A stretch of 64,000 nucleotides of DNA from CAKVLS01 sp045651685 (GTDB lineage: Bacteria; Bacillota; Clostridia; Christensenellales; UBA1242): contig JAZRSV010000027.1 of assembly GCA_045651685.1 (NCBI GenBank), forward strand, positions 1-64,000. The letters are read 5' to 3'. Below the pieces are notes generated by a model. That model did not search any database, was not told where the DNA came from, and saw only the letters and a list, made by a program, of their open reading frames with translations. Shown in pieces: positions 26,072 through 34,600 of this stretch. Positions within the stretch are counted from its first letter, which is position 1, and each line of letters opens with the position of its first letter. The position numbers were made by a program, and so were the translations under genes.

Positions 26072-26602
26072 ATGAAGATAGAAATTACTGCAAAAAATTA
26101 TGAAGTTAGTCAAAAATTAAGAGACATCATCGAAAAGAAAGTTCAACGACTAGACAAATACTTTAATGATGATGCCACAGCAAAGATTCTTTGCAAGCAA
26201 GAAAACAATATCTTTAAGCTAGAACTTAATGTAAGATCAAAAGGTTTGTTTTATAGAGCAGAGGTTGCTGGCGAAAACATGTATGAAAATATTGACTTAG
26301 CCCTACCAAAAGTAGAAAGACAAATTGTAAAATACTCTGAAAAGTTTAGAGACAAATTTAGAAAAGGTACAGACTTTGCAACAGACTTTGTTTATATCGA
26401 AAAAGCTCCAGAGCCAAAAGACAAATCAGTTGTAAAAAAGAAAACTTACGAGCTAGAACCTATCGGCGTAGAAGATGCGATGATGTTCTTAGAGACTTTG
26501 GACAACAACTTTTATGTTTTCTTAAATAGAGAAACTAACAAAGTTAATGTTATCTACAGAAGATTAGATGGCAACTTTGGTTTGATCGAAACAATTTATT
26601 AA
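26072..26602 (+). CDS. hpf: ribosome hibernation promoting factor, long form
   Basis: 176 aa. The N-terminal S30AE/YfiA domain (about 1-100) has KIEITAKNYEVSQKLRDII and a basic second half that binds the 30S decoding centre. The C-terminal domain (about 120-176) has the long-HPF signature PIGVEDAMMFLETLDNNFYVFLN and pairs two ribosomes into inactive 100S dimers. Length matches the Firmicutes long form. RBS GGAGGGA precedes the ATG. It is monocistronic with a terminator immediately downstream. Confidence 0.95.
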   Translation: MKIEITAKNYEVSQKLRDIIEKKVQRLDKYFNDDATAKILCKQENNIFKLELNVRSKGLFYRAEVAGENMYENIDLALPKVERQIVKYSEKFRDKFRKGTDFATDFVYIEKAPEPKDKSVVKKKTYELEPIGVEDAMMFLETLDNNFYVFLNRETNKVNVIYRRLDGNFGLIETIY

Positions 26603-26610
26603 TAAAAACA

Positions 26611-26639
26611 AAAAGACCTAACTTATTTAGGTCTTTTTT
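26611..26639 (+). terminator. intrinsic terminator after hpf
   Basis: Stem AAAGACCTAA pairs with TTAGGTCTTT and is followed by T-run. Confidence 0.85.
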
Positions 26640-26654
26640 ATTTTGTTTGTACAA

Positions 26655-26690
26655 AAAAAGATAGGCTTGTTTTGCCTATCTTTTATTATT
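26655..26690 (-). terminator. intrinsic terminator after the SPT-like gene
   Basis: On the minus strand AAAGATAGGC pairs with GCCTATCTTT and ends in T residues, just past the stop codon. Confidence 0.8.
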
Positions 26691-26692
26691 TA

Positions 26693-27880
26693 TTATTTTT
26701 TTAATAAACCATGGTTTGCCATAACTTTTGCAATGATGTCTGCTGCACGGTCAATTTGTTCTTCGGTTAGAGTTGCCATGTAGCTAGTTCTAATCATAGC
26801 TTCGCCAGCAGGAGCAGCTGGGGTAATAACTGGGTTTACATATACGCCATTGTTAAATAGCTCGTTGCAGATAACAAATGTCAAGTTGTCATCATATGTC
26901 ATGATAGGTATGATTGGAGCTACGCTATCACGAATAACGATGCCTTTTTCGGTAAACTTTTTACGAGCATAGTTTGCAATATCAAGAACTCTTTGTGGTC
27001 TTTGTGGCTCTTTTCTGATTATAGATAGAGCAGCTTGTGCGCAAGCAACATTTGCTGGTGGCAAGCTAGCGCTAAAGATAAATGGTCTTGAGTTGTGTTG
27101 TACATAGTGGCAAACTTCTGCACTAGCAGCCATAAATCCACCAAGTGAAGCAAGGCTCTTTGAAAAAGTGCTCATGATGATATCTACTTCGTCTTCTAGA
27201 CCAAAGTGAGATGCTGTACCACGACCGCCTTCGCCAAATACGCCAAAACCATGTGCGTCATCAACCATAATTCTAGCGCCATATTTTTTTGCTAGGCGTA
27301 CGATTTCTGGTAGATTGCAAAGGTCACCACCCATGCTAAATACACCGTCAGTGACAATTAAGATACCTTTGTCAGAAGGCACAGACTTAAGTTGTCTTTC
27401 TAGGTCTTCCATGTCGTTGTGGTTGTATCTTAATAGTTTTGCAAAGCTCAATCTGCAAGCATCATAGATACTAGCGTGGTTGTCTTTGTCGCCGATGATA
27501 TAGTCGTTTCTGCCAGCTATTGCGCTAATAATAGCAAGGTTTGATTGAAAACCAGTAGAGAAAGTCAAAGCTGCTTCTTTATGTACAAAATCTGCAATAT
27601 CTTGTTCTAGAGTTAAGTGTTGTTTTAGGGTGCCGTTTAAGAATCTAGAACCAGAGCAGCCAGAACCATATTGCTCTAAAGCTTTGATACCAGCATCAAT
27701 AACTTCATCGTGGATAGTTAGGCCTAGATAGTTGTTAGAACCTAACATAATAAGGCTTTGGCCTTCCATAACTACTTCAGTGTCTTGACGAGTATCAAGT
27801 GCATGAAAATATGGATATATACCAGCAGCCATTGCGTCTTTGGCCACGGTGTAGTTTTTACATTTTTCAAATAAATCCAT
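26693..27880 (-). CDS. alpha-oxoamine synthase, serine-palmitoyltransferase-like
   Basis: 395 aa, fold-type I PLP enzyme. LGSNNYLGL, SRFLNGTLxxH, FSTGFQSNLA, DKDNHASI (stacking His), VDDAHGFGVFG and the PLP-lysine segment STFSKSLASLGGF are visible. This last motif and FLNGTL are characteristic of serine palmitoyltransferase, whereas BioF and Kbl carry different versions. The family condenses an amino acid with an acyl-CoA and releases CO2; if truly SPT it would make 3-ketosphinganine, the first sphingolipid step. The gene stands alone with no biotin, threonine or sphingolipid neighbours. RBS CTAGGAG. Often annotated simply as glycine C-acetyltransferase. Confidence 0.75.
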   Translation of the reverse strand: MDLFEKCKNYTVAKDAMAAGIYPYFHALDTRQDTEVVMEGQSLIMLGSNNYLGLTIHDEVIDAGIKALEQYGSGCSGSRFLNGTLKQHLTLEQDIADFVHKEAALTFSTGFQSNLAIISAIAGRNDYIIGDKDNHASIYDACRLSFAKLLRYNHNDMEDLERQLKSVPSDKGILIVTDGVFSMGGDLCNLPEIVRLAKKYGARIMVDDAHGFGVFGEGGRGTASHFGLEDEVDIIMSTFSKSLASLGGFMAASAEVCHYVQHNSRPFIFSASLPPANVACAQAALSIIRKEPQRPQRVLDIANYARKKFTEKGIVIRDSVAPIIPIMTYDDNLTFVICNELFNNGVYVNPVITPAAPAGEAMIRTSYMATLTEEQIDRAADIIAKVMANHGLLKK

Positions 27881-28004
27881 TATAAAATTCTCCTAGTAAA
27901 TAACAAATTTGTTAAGACTATTTTTAATATATCAAAAAACAAATTTTTTGTCATTTATTTATAAAGTATTTTTAATATTTTTTATGAAAATGTTATATAT
28001 TATT

Positions 28005-28032
28005 TTGAAAAAAAACTTTTTTGTTGTATTAT
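28005..28032 (+). promoter_or_regulatory. probable promoter of the orphan ABC ATPase gene
   Basis: TTGAAA (28005-28010), 16-bp spacer and TATTAT (28027-28032). The region 27881-28066 is otherwise A/T-rich with no gene. Confidence 0.45.
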
Positions 28033-28066
28033 TTAATTGTAGTAAAACAAACAGTAGAGGTGTTGT

Positions 28067-28711
28067 ATGATAACTTTTAGTGATGTTGTATTAAAATATA
28101 CTAGAGAGTTTTGTGCTCTAAACAAAGTATCTTTTGAAGTAGCGCCAAACGAAATAGTTGCACTATATGGCAATAAAGACAGTGGCAAGTCATGTATATT
28201 AAGACTTATCGCAGGTCTAGAAAAACCTACTAGTGGCGAAGTTTATATAAAAAATACAGAAGTTGCAAAAGTTAACTTTCAAACAGATGTTAGCCTTGGT
28301 TATATACCATATAAGGGTAGCTTTTTTGAAGACAAAACTGTTTATGAAAACTTAAAGTATATATTAAAAATTAGAGGTGTTAGCGAGGCAGAACAAGAAA
28401 GCTTGGTTAACAAATCTCTTATTGACTTTAAGCTAGAGATGATCAAAGACGAAAAAGTAAAAAACTTGTCTTTGCTAGACAAGTATATTTTGTCAATTGT
28501 CAGACTTACTTATCGTAAGCTAGACATATTGCTTATTGATAATATTTTTGAAGAATTAGACGAGCAAGCGACCAAAAAAATTATTTCGCTAATCAAAAAA
28601 TATTTTGTAAAAGCTCAAACAACAATTATTTATGCTACTAGTGATGCAGAGCTTGCCAAGGCAATATCTACGAGAATTATCAATGTAGAACTTGGCCAAA
28701 TTGTTGACTAA
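28067..28711 (+). CDS. ABC-type ATPase with degenerate active site
   Basis: 214 aa. The Walker A motif is intact (GNKDSGKS, residues 35-42), and the overall order matches an ABC nucleotide-binding domain. The ABC signature is NLSLLDKY in place of LSGGQ, and after Walker B (DILLIDN) the catalytic Glu is Asn. The final His switch is not seen (IIYATSDAE). It may therefore bind but hardly hydrolyse ATP. No permease gene is adjacent. The reading frame is intact and the RBS (GAGGTG) good, so it is not an obvious pseudogene. Its stop overlaps the stop of a convergent gene by 4 nt. Confidence 0.8.
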   Translation: MITFSDVVLKYTREFCALNKVSFEVAPNEIVALYGNKDSGKSCILRLIAGLEKPTSGEVYIKNTEVAKVNFQTDVSLGYIPYKGSFFEDKTVYENLKYILKIRGVSEAEQESLVNKSLIDFKLEMIKDEKVKNLSLLDKYILSIVRLTYRKLDILLIDNIFEELDEQATKKIISLIKKYFVKAQTTIIYATSDAELAKAISTRIINVELGQIVD

Positions 28712-29076
28712 AAGTTATAATCTTCGACTTTCTTAAACTCATCATATTTTGGTGAGTTTTTTTGTTGTTTTGGTTTAGGTTTGTTTAGGTTGCCTAGTAG
28801 TGATAGTATGTTTGCGTTGCCACCGGCAAGATTTTTTATAAGATTGCCTGCATCTAGTCCGCCGCCTAACATCTTTGGCAACATATTGCCAAGCATCGAC
28901 ATGATGTTGTTTTGATTTGGCATAATGTTGGGTTGATTGGTTGTTTGGATAGAAGCTTTTGGCGAGTCGATAAAACTTGTTGGGTAGCAGTTTAATATTT
29001 CTTGTGGTATGTTAGGCTGTTGTGGCTGACTTGCGGTGGGGTTAAATAAGTTTGATAATAGTTGTGATATATCCAT
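28708..29076 (-). CDS. Pro/Gln/Asn-rich small protein of unknown function
   Basis: 122 aa from the ATG at 29076 (GGAGAAACT upstream); an in-frame start at 29112 has no RBS. The N-terminus (MDISQLLSNLFNP) is a short amphipathic helix, the middle is Pro/Gln/Asn-rich and probably disordered, a hydrophobic Gly/Leu-rich segment (NIMSMLGNMLPKMLGGG) follows, and the end is Lys-rich. No family is recognised. It diverges from a small helical-protein gene across about 95 bp. The composition recalls structural or spore-coat-like proteins, but that is only an impression. Confidence 0.6.
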   Translation of the reverse strand: MDISQLLSNLFNPTASQPQQPNIPQEILNCYPTSFIDSPKASIQTTNQPNIMPNQNNIMSMLGNMLPKMLGGGLDAGNLIKNLAGGNANILSLLGNLNKPKPKQQKNSPKYDEFKKVEDYNF

Positions 29077-29171
29077 AGTTTCTCCGATAAAATAATATAT
29101 GAGTATATACAAAAAATGTTTAATAAAACCAAAACAAAATTTGTAGCATATATTATTTTGAGGAGATTATT

Positions 29172-29492
29172 ATGGTAAAAAACTTATTTGATTATGCAGA
29201 TACCCCTATAGAGGAGATAAATAGCTCTACATATAAGCGAAAAGAAAAATACGAACAAATATCTGACAAGACAACTATCGACCAAATAGACCTAAAACAA
29301 GCCTACAACAAATACAAAGATATGCCACAAGATGCTCTTGTAGAAGAGTTTTTGAAGGTGGCAAAAAATCAAAGATTGTCTGGTGCACTTAATAACGAAA
29401 AGATTGCTAAGATGTATAACACATTAAGCCCATATCTTAACGCAGATCAAAAAGAAATGTTTAATACCTTAATGAATAAATTGGATGAATAA
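29172..29492 (+). CDS. small helical protein of unknown function
   Basis: 106 aa, charged and mostly helical (for example KRKEKYEQISDKTTIDQIDL and LNADQKEMFNTLMNKL), with no signal peptide or membrane segment. RBS GAGGAG precedes the ATG. The last 8 nt overlap the start of the subtilase gene, so the two are translationally coupled and may work together, for instance as regulator and protease. No family is recognised. Confidence 0.65.
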   Translation: MVKNLFDYADTPIEEINSSTYKRKEKYEQISDKTTIDQIDLKQAYNKYKDMPQDALVEEFLKVAKNQRLSGALNNEKIAKMYNTLSPYLNADQKEMFNTLMNKLDE

Positions 29493-30645
29493 TATATATG
29501 ACAAGATAGATAGCAGCTTAATACAGGCAGTGACAACTCAAAGCGTCGATTGTGTACATAATTGCATTGTGTATTCTAATGATTATTTTAATTTAAAAAA
29601 CCATCTTCTGCCTAAAGTAGTCAAAGATGAGATTATATACGAATATCCATTTATAGGGGCAATAGGTGTAGCTCTAAACCAGTCTCAAATAATAAAATTA
29701 GCCAAAGTTAATTATGTTAGTTATATATCTAGGCAAAGCAAGGTGTTTGCTCAAATAGATGTCTCAAAAAAGATAATGAAGATAGATAACTTTTATAATA
29801 GGGGTATATATGGCAAAAACTGTACTATGGCTATTATAGATACAGGTATATCACCACATATAGATTTTTTGATACCTAATAAGCGTATTGTTAAGTTTGT
29901 AGACTTGATAGGTAATAAAAATAATCCATACGATGACAACGGGCATGGTACATTTGTAGCTAGTGTTGCTTGTGGCAATGGTATAACTAGCTGTGGCAAA
30001 TATAGTGGCATTGCGCCAAAGAGTAATATTATAGCGATAAAAGCTCTAGAAAAGTCTGGCGAGACAGGTGCATACAAAATACTCGAGGCGATGCAATGGA
30101 TATATGACAATCGCAAAAAATATAATATAAAAGTAGTGTGCATGAGCTTTGGTAGCAATCCGATAGAACGAAATGATCCTTTGATGATAGGTGCAGAAAG
30201 TTTGTGGCAGGCGGGGATTGTTGTAGTAGCTGCTGCTGGCAATAGTGGACCAAAAATGTCAACTATCAAGTCGCCAGGTATAAGCAATAAAATCATAACC
30301 GTAGGTGGTCTAGACGATTGTAGAGATAGAGGGCTGGATGAAAAGTATTATAAGGTATGTGACTTTTCTTCTAGAGGGCCTGCTGGGTATTTTTATAAAC
30401 CTGATCTTATAGCTCCCGCAATTAATATAGTAGGTGCAGATAATGGCGGCGGATATACCAAAATGAGTGGTACATCGGTAGCTACGCCAATGGTGGCGGG
30501 GGTGTGCTGCCTTATGCTTGACAAATACCCTAATATGACACCAGACCAGCTAAAGATAAGGCTTGTAAAAAACTGCAAGCAAATAGTTTATAACCAAAAT
30601 GCAGAAGGTTATGGCTTGTTGCAGTTGGATAATTTGTTTAATTAA
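29485..30645 (+). CDS. subtilisin-like serine peptidase (S8), cytoplasmic
   Basis: 386 aa. The catalytic triad is in place: Asp in IIDTGIS (near 117), His in NGHGTFVAS (near 153) and Ser in GTSVATPMVAG (near 329), with oxyanion Asn in AAAGNSG. The first ~90 residues look like an I9-type propeptide. No signal peptide is present, so it resembles the intracellular subtilisins of Gram-positive bacteria, which process cytosolic proteins. It has no RBS of its own; the start overlaps the preceding gene, implying coupled translation. Confidence 0.9.
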   Translation: MNNIYDKIDSSLIQAVTTQSVDCVHNCIVYSNDYFNLKNHLLPKVVKDEIIYEYPFIGAIGVALNQSQIIKLAKVNYVSYISRQSKVFAQIDVSKKIMKIDNFYNRGIYGKNCTMAIIDTGISPHIDFLIPNKRIVKFVDLIGNKNNPYDDNGHGTFVASVACGNGITSCGKYSGIAPKSNIIAIKALEKSGETGAYKILEAMQWIYDNRKKYNIKVVCMSFGSNPIERNDPLMIGAESLWQAGIVVVAAAGNSGPKMSTIKSPGISNKIITVGGLDDCRDRGLDEKYYKVCDFSSRGPAGYFYKPDLIAPAINIVGADNGGGYTKMSGTSVATPMVAGVCCLMLDKYPNMTPDQLKIRLVKNCKQIVYNQNAEGYGLLQLDNLFN

Positions 30646-30674
30646 AAAAGCCCCATTATTTGGGGATTTTTTTA
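30646..30674. terminator. bidirectional intrinsic terminator
   Basis: CCCCA/TGGGG stem flanked by A6 and T7 between the subtilase and the convergent cysteine desulfurase gene. Confidence 0.8.
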
Positions 30675-31796
30675 TAGCGACTGCAAAATTTTTAGCAACT
30701 TGTTTAGTTGCCTTTTTGTGTTGTAATGGTTAAGGCTCACTCGTACAGCTCCGCGCTGCATAGTACCAAGAAATTTGTGTGTTAGTGGTGCGCAATGGAG
30801 ACCGCCTCTTACAGCAATGTTGTATTTTTCGTCAAGTAGCGAGCTTATCTCGACCGAATCATAACCATTTATATTAAAACAAACAACACCATACTTGCTA
30901 TTTTGGTTGGTATATAGGGTTATATTGTTTTGTTTGGTTAGGTTGGATATAAGATAGTGTGTTAGTTCTTTTACTTTTTTTGTATTATGGTCAAAGTGCT
31001 TGGCAACATAGCTAACGCCTTTGCCAAGGCCGACAATTAGTGGGGTAGCAAGTGTGCCACTTTCTAATCGTTCTGGCAACTCTTGTGGTTGGTATAACTC
31101 ACTCGAGTTTGTACCCGTGCCACCGTGTTTGAGTGGTTGTGGTATTGTATCGCAATTAATACATAACCCACCAATACTTAATGGGGCAAATAAGCCTTTG
31201 TGTCCGGCAAAAGCTAACATGTCAATATGGTCTTGTTGCATATCTATGTCGACATGTCCACAGCTTTGTGCAGCATCTACCAAAAACAGAATATTGTGTC
31301 TGTTGCAAAAGGCGCCAATGTTTTTTATATCGTTGATATTTCCTGTCACATTAGATATGTGAGTTAGACACACGAGATACGTTTTGTCATTGCAGGCAGA
31401 AGATATATCTGTGACATCTATATAATTGTGGTTTTTTGGATAAACTATTGTTAGCGATATTTTGCCTTGACTTTCGAGATATTTTAATGGTCTTAATGCG
31501 GAGTTGTGTTCGAAACAACTAGTGACTACATGTCCGCCGTCTTTTACTGTGCCCAAGATGGCAGTGTTTAGCGCTTCGGTGCAGTTGCTTGTAAATATAA
31601 CCCCATTGTCATGCTGGCAGTTAAAAAAGTTTTTTATCTTGAGCCTTGCTCTTAATATCTGTTTTGCGGCCTTTAGGCTGGCTTTGTGACCACTTCTGCC
31701 TGGGTTGGCGCAATAATGTGTCATAGCTCTAACTACCGCATATTTAACCGATATAGGCTTGTTGTAGCTGGTTGCTGCGTTGTCAAAATATATCAT
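30672..31796 (-). CDS. class V aminotransferase, cysteine desulfurase family
   Basis: 374 aa from the ATG at 31796, which has GGAG at proper spacing; an extra 30 residues from 31886 lack an RBS. IYFDNAATSYNKP is the typical opening, AHKG-like FAGHKGLFAP carries the PLP Lys, and RGGLHCAPLTHKFLGT holds the active-site Cys. The enzyme should remove sulfur (or selenium) from cysteine (or selenocysteine) as a persulfide. A DUF3343 gene, a common partner of this subfamily, lies divergently 112 bp away. Specific acceptor unknown. Confidence 0.88.
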   Translation of the reverse strand: MIYFDNAATSYNKPISVKYAVVRAMTHYCANPGRSGHKASLKAAKQILRARLKIKNFFNCQHDNGVIFTSNCTEALNTAILGTVKDGGHVVTSCFEHNSALRPLKYLESQGKISLTIVYPKNHNYIDVTDISSACNDKTYLVCLTHISNVTGNINDIKNIGAFCNRHNILFLVDAAQSCGHVDIDMQQDHIDMLAFAGHKGLFAPLSIGGLCINCDTIPQPLKHGGTGTNSSELYQPQELPERLESGTLATPLIVGLGKGVSYVAKHFDHNTKKVKELTHYLISNLTKQNNITLYTNQNSKYGVVCFNINGYDSVEISSLLDEKYNIAVRGGLHCAPLTHKFLGTMQRGAVRVSLNHYNTKRQLNKLLKILQSL

Positions 31797-31908
31797 AAAA
31801 ACTCCATTCACTAAATAATTTTTAAGCTCGTATAATGTAATATAAACAAAGCTTTTGTTTAGTTTATAAATATTGCTAGTCGGCAAAAAATATGAATAGG
31901 ATTAACAA

Positions 31909-32166
31909 ATGAAATATATAATTGCAGCTTTTAGATCAAGAAATCATACAATGTTGTTTAATGAAATTTTGCACTCTTATGGTATAAAGAGTAAGGTAAT
32001 AAACACCCCTCGTATGGCAACAGTATCATGTGGTTTGTCTGTGCGTTTTGAGTATGTTGATTTTGACAAGGTAAAAACTATTATTGCAAGACGCAATTTT
32101 AACGGTTTTGCAGGTTTTTTTGGTGTTTATGAGATAGGTAATAACAAAATAGTCACAGCTATATAA
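31909..32166 (+). CDS. DUF3343 putative sulfur/selenium carrier-like protein
   Basis: 85 aa. YIIAAFRSRNHTMLFNEILHS followed by IINTPR-type segment and the conserved Cys in VSCGLSVRF match DUF3343, small proteins often found beside cysteine desulfurases. The single conserved Cys could carry a persulfide. It is divergent from the class V aminotransferase. RBS is weak (TAGGA). Role inferred from context. Confidence 0.78.
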   Translation: MKYIIAAFRSRNHTMLFNEILHSYGIKSKVINTPRMATVSCGLSVRFEYVDFDKVKTIIARRNFNGFAGFFGVYEIGNNKIVTAI

Positions 32167-32195
32167 ATATTATTAATAAATTTTATTATAACTTA

Positions 32196-32223
32196 TTGAA
32201 AATTTGCACTTTTGTGTTATAAT
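32196..32223 (+). promoter_or_regulatory. promoter of nth
   Basis: TTGAAA (32196-32201), 16-bp spacer and TATAAT (32218-32223). Confidence 0.6.
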
Positions 32224-32247
32224 AGGTGTGGCAAAAAAGGTAATCGT

Positions 32248-32874
32248 ATGAAAAGTGCAGACATAGTCTACAACAAAATAAATAGTTTGTTTCCTGTGGC
32301 AAAGTGCGAACTTAACTTTGCTAACAATTTTGAGCTACTTATTGCCGTTATGCTTTCGGCACAATGTACAGACAAAAGAGTTAATGTTGTCACTAGTACA
32401 CTTTTTCAAAAATACAAAACACCACAAGACTTTGCTAATGCTGATATAAATGTGTTAGAAAAAGAGATTTTTTCTTGTGGTTTTTACCATAACAAAGCCA
32501 AAAATATTATTAACGCTAGCAAAGATATTGTTAGTAAGTATGATGGACAAGTCCCAGATACTTTTGAAGATTTGATATCGCTAACCGGCGTAGGTAGAAA
32601 AACTGCTAATGTAGTTTTGGCAGTTGCTTTTAACCAAGATGCTATAGCAGTAGATACACATGTGTTTAGAGTTTCTAATAGGTTGGGTATAGCAAAAGCG
32701 ACCAATCCACTTGCTTGTGAGAGACAACTTCAAAAGGCAATATCAAAGGATAAGTGGTCACATTTTCATCACTTGCTAGTATTGTTTGGCAGATATCATT
32801 GCAAAGCAATTAAACCAAACTGTGCAGGGTGCGAACTTAAAGAACTATGTGCTTTTTATAACAAAAGTAGATAG
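32248..32874 (+). CDS. nth: endonuclease III
   Basis: 208 aa from the ATG at 32248 (AAAAGG upstream); an in-frame TTG at 32212 falls in the promoter. Helix-hairpin-helix LTGVGRKTANVV contains the catalytic Lys, VDTHVFRV the catalytic Asp, and the C-terminus has the iron-sulfur ligands spaced C-x6-C-x2-C-x5-C. It removes oxidised pyrimidines and nicks the abasic site. Monocistronic; no clear terminator downstream. Confidence 0.95.
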   Translation: MKSADIVYNKINSLFPVAKCELNFANNFELLIAVMLSAQCTDKRVNVVTSTLFQKYKTPQDFANADINVLEKEIFSCGFYHNKAKNIINASKDIVSKYDGQVPDTFEDLISLTGVGRKTANVVLAVAFNQDAIAVDTHVFRVSNRLGIAKATNPLACERQLQKAISKDKWSHFHHLLVLFGRYHCKAIKPNCAGCELKELCAFYNKSR

Positions 32875-32968
32875 TGCTATGCAAACATAATCGTGGTACT
32901 ATGCAAGATGTTTTTGTAGGTACTATGCATAATACTGGCACAAAAATATAATATTTTGGCACAAAAAT
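32874..32968. repeat. short direct repeats between nth and obg
   Basis: Three copies of a GTGCTATGCA/GGTACTATGCA element start near 32874, 32895 and 32919, then two copies of TGGCACAAAAAT (32936-32947, 32957-32968). Spacing is 21-24 bp, about two helical turns. This could be an operator array for obg or a remnant of duplication. Confidence 0.45.
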
Positions 32969-33010
32969 GTCGGGTTATTATAAAATATAAAAGAGAGTAG
33001 AATTGAGAAG

Positions 33011-34276
33011 ATGTTTATTGATAAGGTAAAAATTTTTATAAAAGCAGGCAATGGCGGCAACGGTATTGTTTCTTTTCATAGAGAAAAATATGTACAACGC
33101 GGTGGTCCAGATGGTGGCAACGGTGGTAAAGGTGGCGATATAATTTTTAAGGTCAACAAAGATCTTAACAATCTTGTATCCTTTCATTATAGCAAACACT
33201 TTAGAGCCGAAAATGGCCTTAGTGGCGAAAAGAAAAATTGCAATGGTAAAGATGGCAAACCAATGATTATACAAGTGCCAAAAGGTACTCTTGTAAGAGA
33301 TGCAGAGACAAACAAAATCATTGCTGACCTATATTATGAAGACAAAGATTATGTGATACTAAAAGGTGGTAAGGGCGGTAAAGGTAATGCGTTTTTTGCA
33401 ACTTCTACTAGACAATCTCCACACTTTAGTCAATCAGGCGAAGCTACAAAAGAATATGCCGTTATACTTGAACTTAAAACAATAGCTGATGTTGGCTTGA
33501 TAGGCTTTCCTAATGTTGGCAAGAGTACACTATTGTCAACTGTATCGAGTGCTCGTCCAAAGATAGCTAACTATCATTTTACAACTTTGACCCCAAACCT
33601 TGGTGTTGTAAAATACTACGAACATAGTTTTGTAGTGGCAGATATACCTGGTCTTATTGAGGGGGCAAGTGATGGCACTGGTCTTGGTCATGACTTTTTG
33701 AGACATATAGAGCGTACACGCATGTTGGTGCATGTTGTTGATATTTCTGGTATTGATGGTAGAGACCCATACCAAGATTATTTGGTTATTAATGATGAAC
33801 TTAAAAAGTTTAATGAAGAACTTGCAAAGCTACCACAAATTGTTGCACTTAACAAGTGTGATTTGTTAGTTGATGATCAGCCTATAAAAGACTTTATGTC
33901 AAAAATAGACAAAGATGTACAAGTTATACAAATATCAGCACTTAACCGCAAAAATATACAAGAGTTGATTAAACAAATTTACGAATTGTTAAAAACTTTG
34001 CCTATACCAGAACCAATACCTGTCGAAGATTATAACTTTGACGAAAAAGATACTACAAGTATCGATATTGTTAAACATGGCGAAGGTTATTACGAAATTG
34101 TTGGTGGTTATATTGATAACTTAATTAGAGGCGTTGTATTGTCAGATTATGAGTCTCAAGCGTACTTCCAAAAACGCTTAAAAGACGATGGAATAATCGA
34201 TATGTTAAAGCAAAAAGGTGCTAAAGAAGGCGATACTGTACGCATCAGAGAAATAGAATTTGAAATTGTAGATTAG
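33011..34276 (+). CDS. obg: GTPase Obg
   Basis: 421 aa. The Gly-rich OBG domain (about 1-157) is visible in KAGNGGNGIVSFHREKY and GGPDGGNGGKGGD. The G domain has GFPNVGKST (G1), TTLTPN (G2), DIPGLIEGA (G3), NKCD (G4) and an SAL-type G5. A C-terminal OCT domain follows (about 350-421). Obg assists late 50S ribosome assembly and stress signalling. yhbY follows after 10 nt, so two ribosome-assembly genes share a transcript. Confidence 0.96.
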   Translation: MFIDKVKIFIKAGNGGNGIVSFHREKYVQRGGPDGGNGGKGGDIIFKVNKDLNNLVSFHYSKHFRAENGLSGEKKNCNGKDGKPMIIQVPKGTLVRDAETNKIIADLYYEDKDYVILKGGKGGKGNAFFATSTRQSPHFSQSGEATKEYAVILELKTIADVGLIGFPNVGKSTLLSTVSSARPKIANYHFTTLTPNLGVVKYYEHSFVVADIPGLIEGASDGTGLGHDFLRHIERTRMLVHVVDISGIDGRDPYQDYLVINDELKKFNEELAKLPQIVALNKCDLLVDDQPIKDFMSKIDKDVQVIQISALNRKNIQELIKQIYELLKTLPIPEPIPVEDYNFDEKDTTSIDIVKHGEGYYEIVGGYIDNLIRGVVLSDYESQAYFQKRLKDDGIIDMLKQKGAKEGDTVRIREIEFEIVD

Positions 34277-34286
34277 GAGAAAAGAT

Positions 34287-34595
34287 ATGCTAAATTCTAA
34301 ACAAAGAGCTTTGTTAAAAACTTATATATCTAGCCAAGACAGTGTATGTTTTGTTGGTAAAGATGGTATTAATGATATGGTTTTGGACAGCATTGCAAAA
34401 GCTTTGCTTGCTAGAGAATGTATCAAAATTACCGTTCAACAAAACTGCGAGTTGTCACCAAGAGAAGTTGCGCTTGCACTTGAAGAAGCACTAAAGGTTG
34501 ACACTGTTGCTGTTATTGGTAGAAAGGTAGTTGTTTATAAGTACTCTTCTAGTGCAAAAAAACATATTGATATAAGTGTTAGCAAAAAGAAATAA
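34287..34595 (+). CDS. yhbY: YhbY, CRM-domain ribosome assembly RNA-binding protein
   Basis: 102 aa. LNSKQRALLKTYISSQDSV, the loop FVGKDGINDMVLDSI (the CRM GxxG region), an IKITVQQNCELSP strand and VAVIGRKVVVYKYS are the standard YhbY layout. It associates with pre-50S particles. RBS TAGGAG. Cotranscribed with obg and closed by a bidirectional terminator. Confidence 0.92.
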   Translation: MLNSKQRALLKTYISSQDSVCFVGKDGINDMVLDSIAKALLARECIKITVQQNCELSPREVALALEEALKVDTVAVIGRKVVVYKYSSSAKKHIDISVSKKK

Positions 34596-34600
34596 CAACA

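Noticed and set aside
32874..32968. CRISPR array
   Set aside because: Repeats are only 10-12 bp, of two kinds, with irregular spacing and no cas genes nearby.
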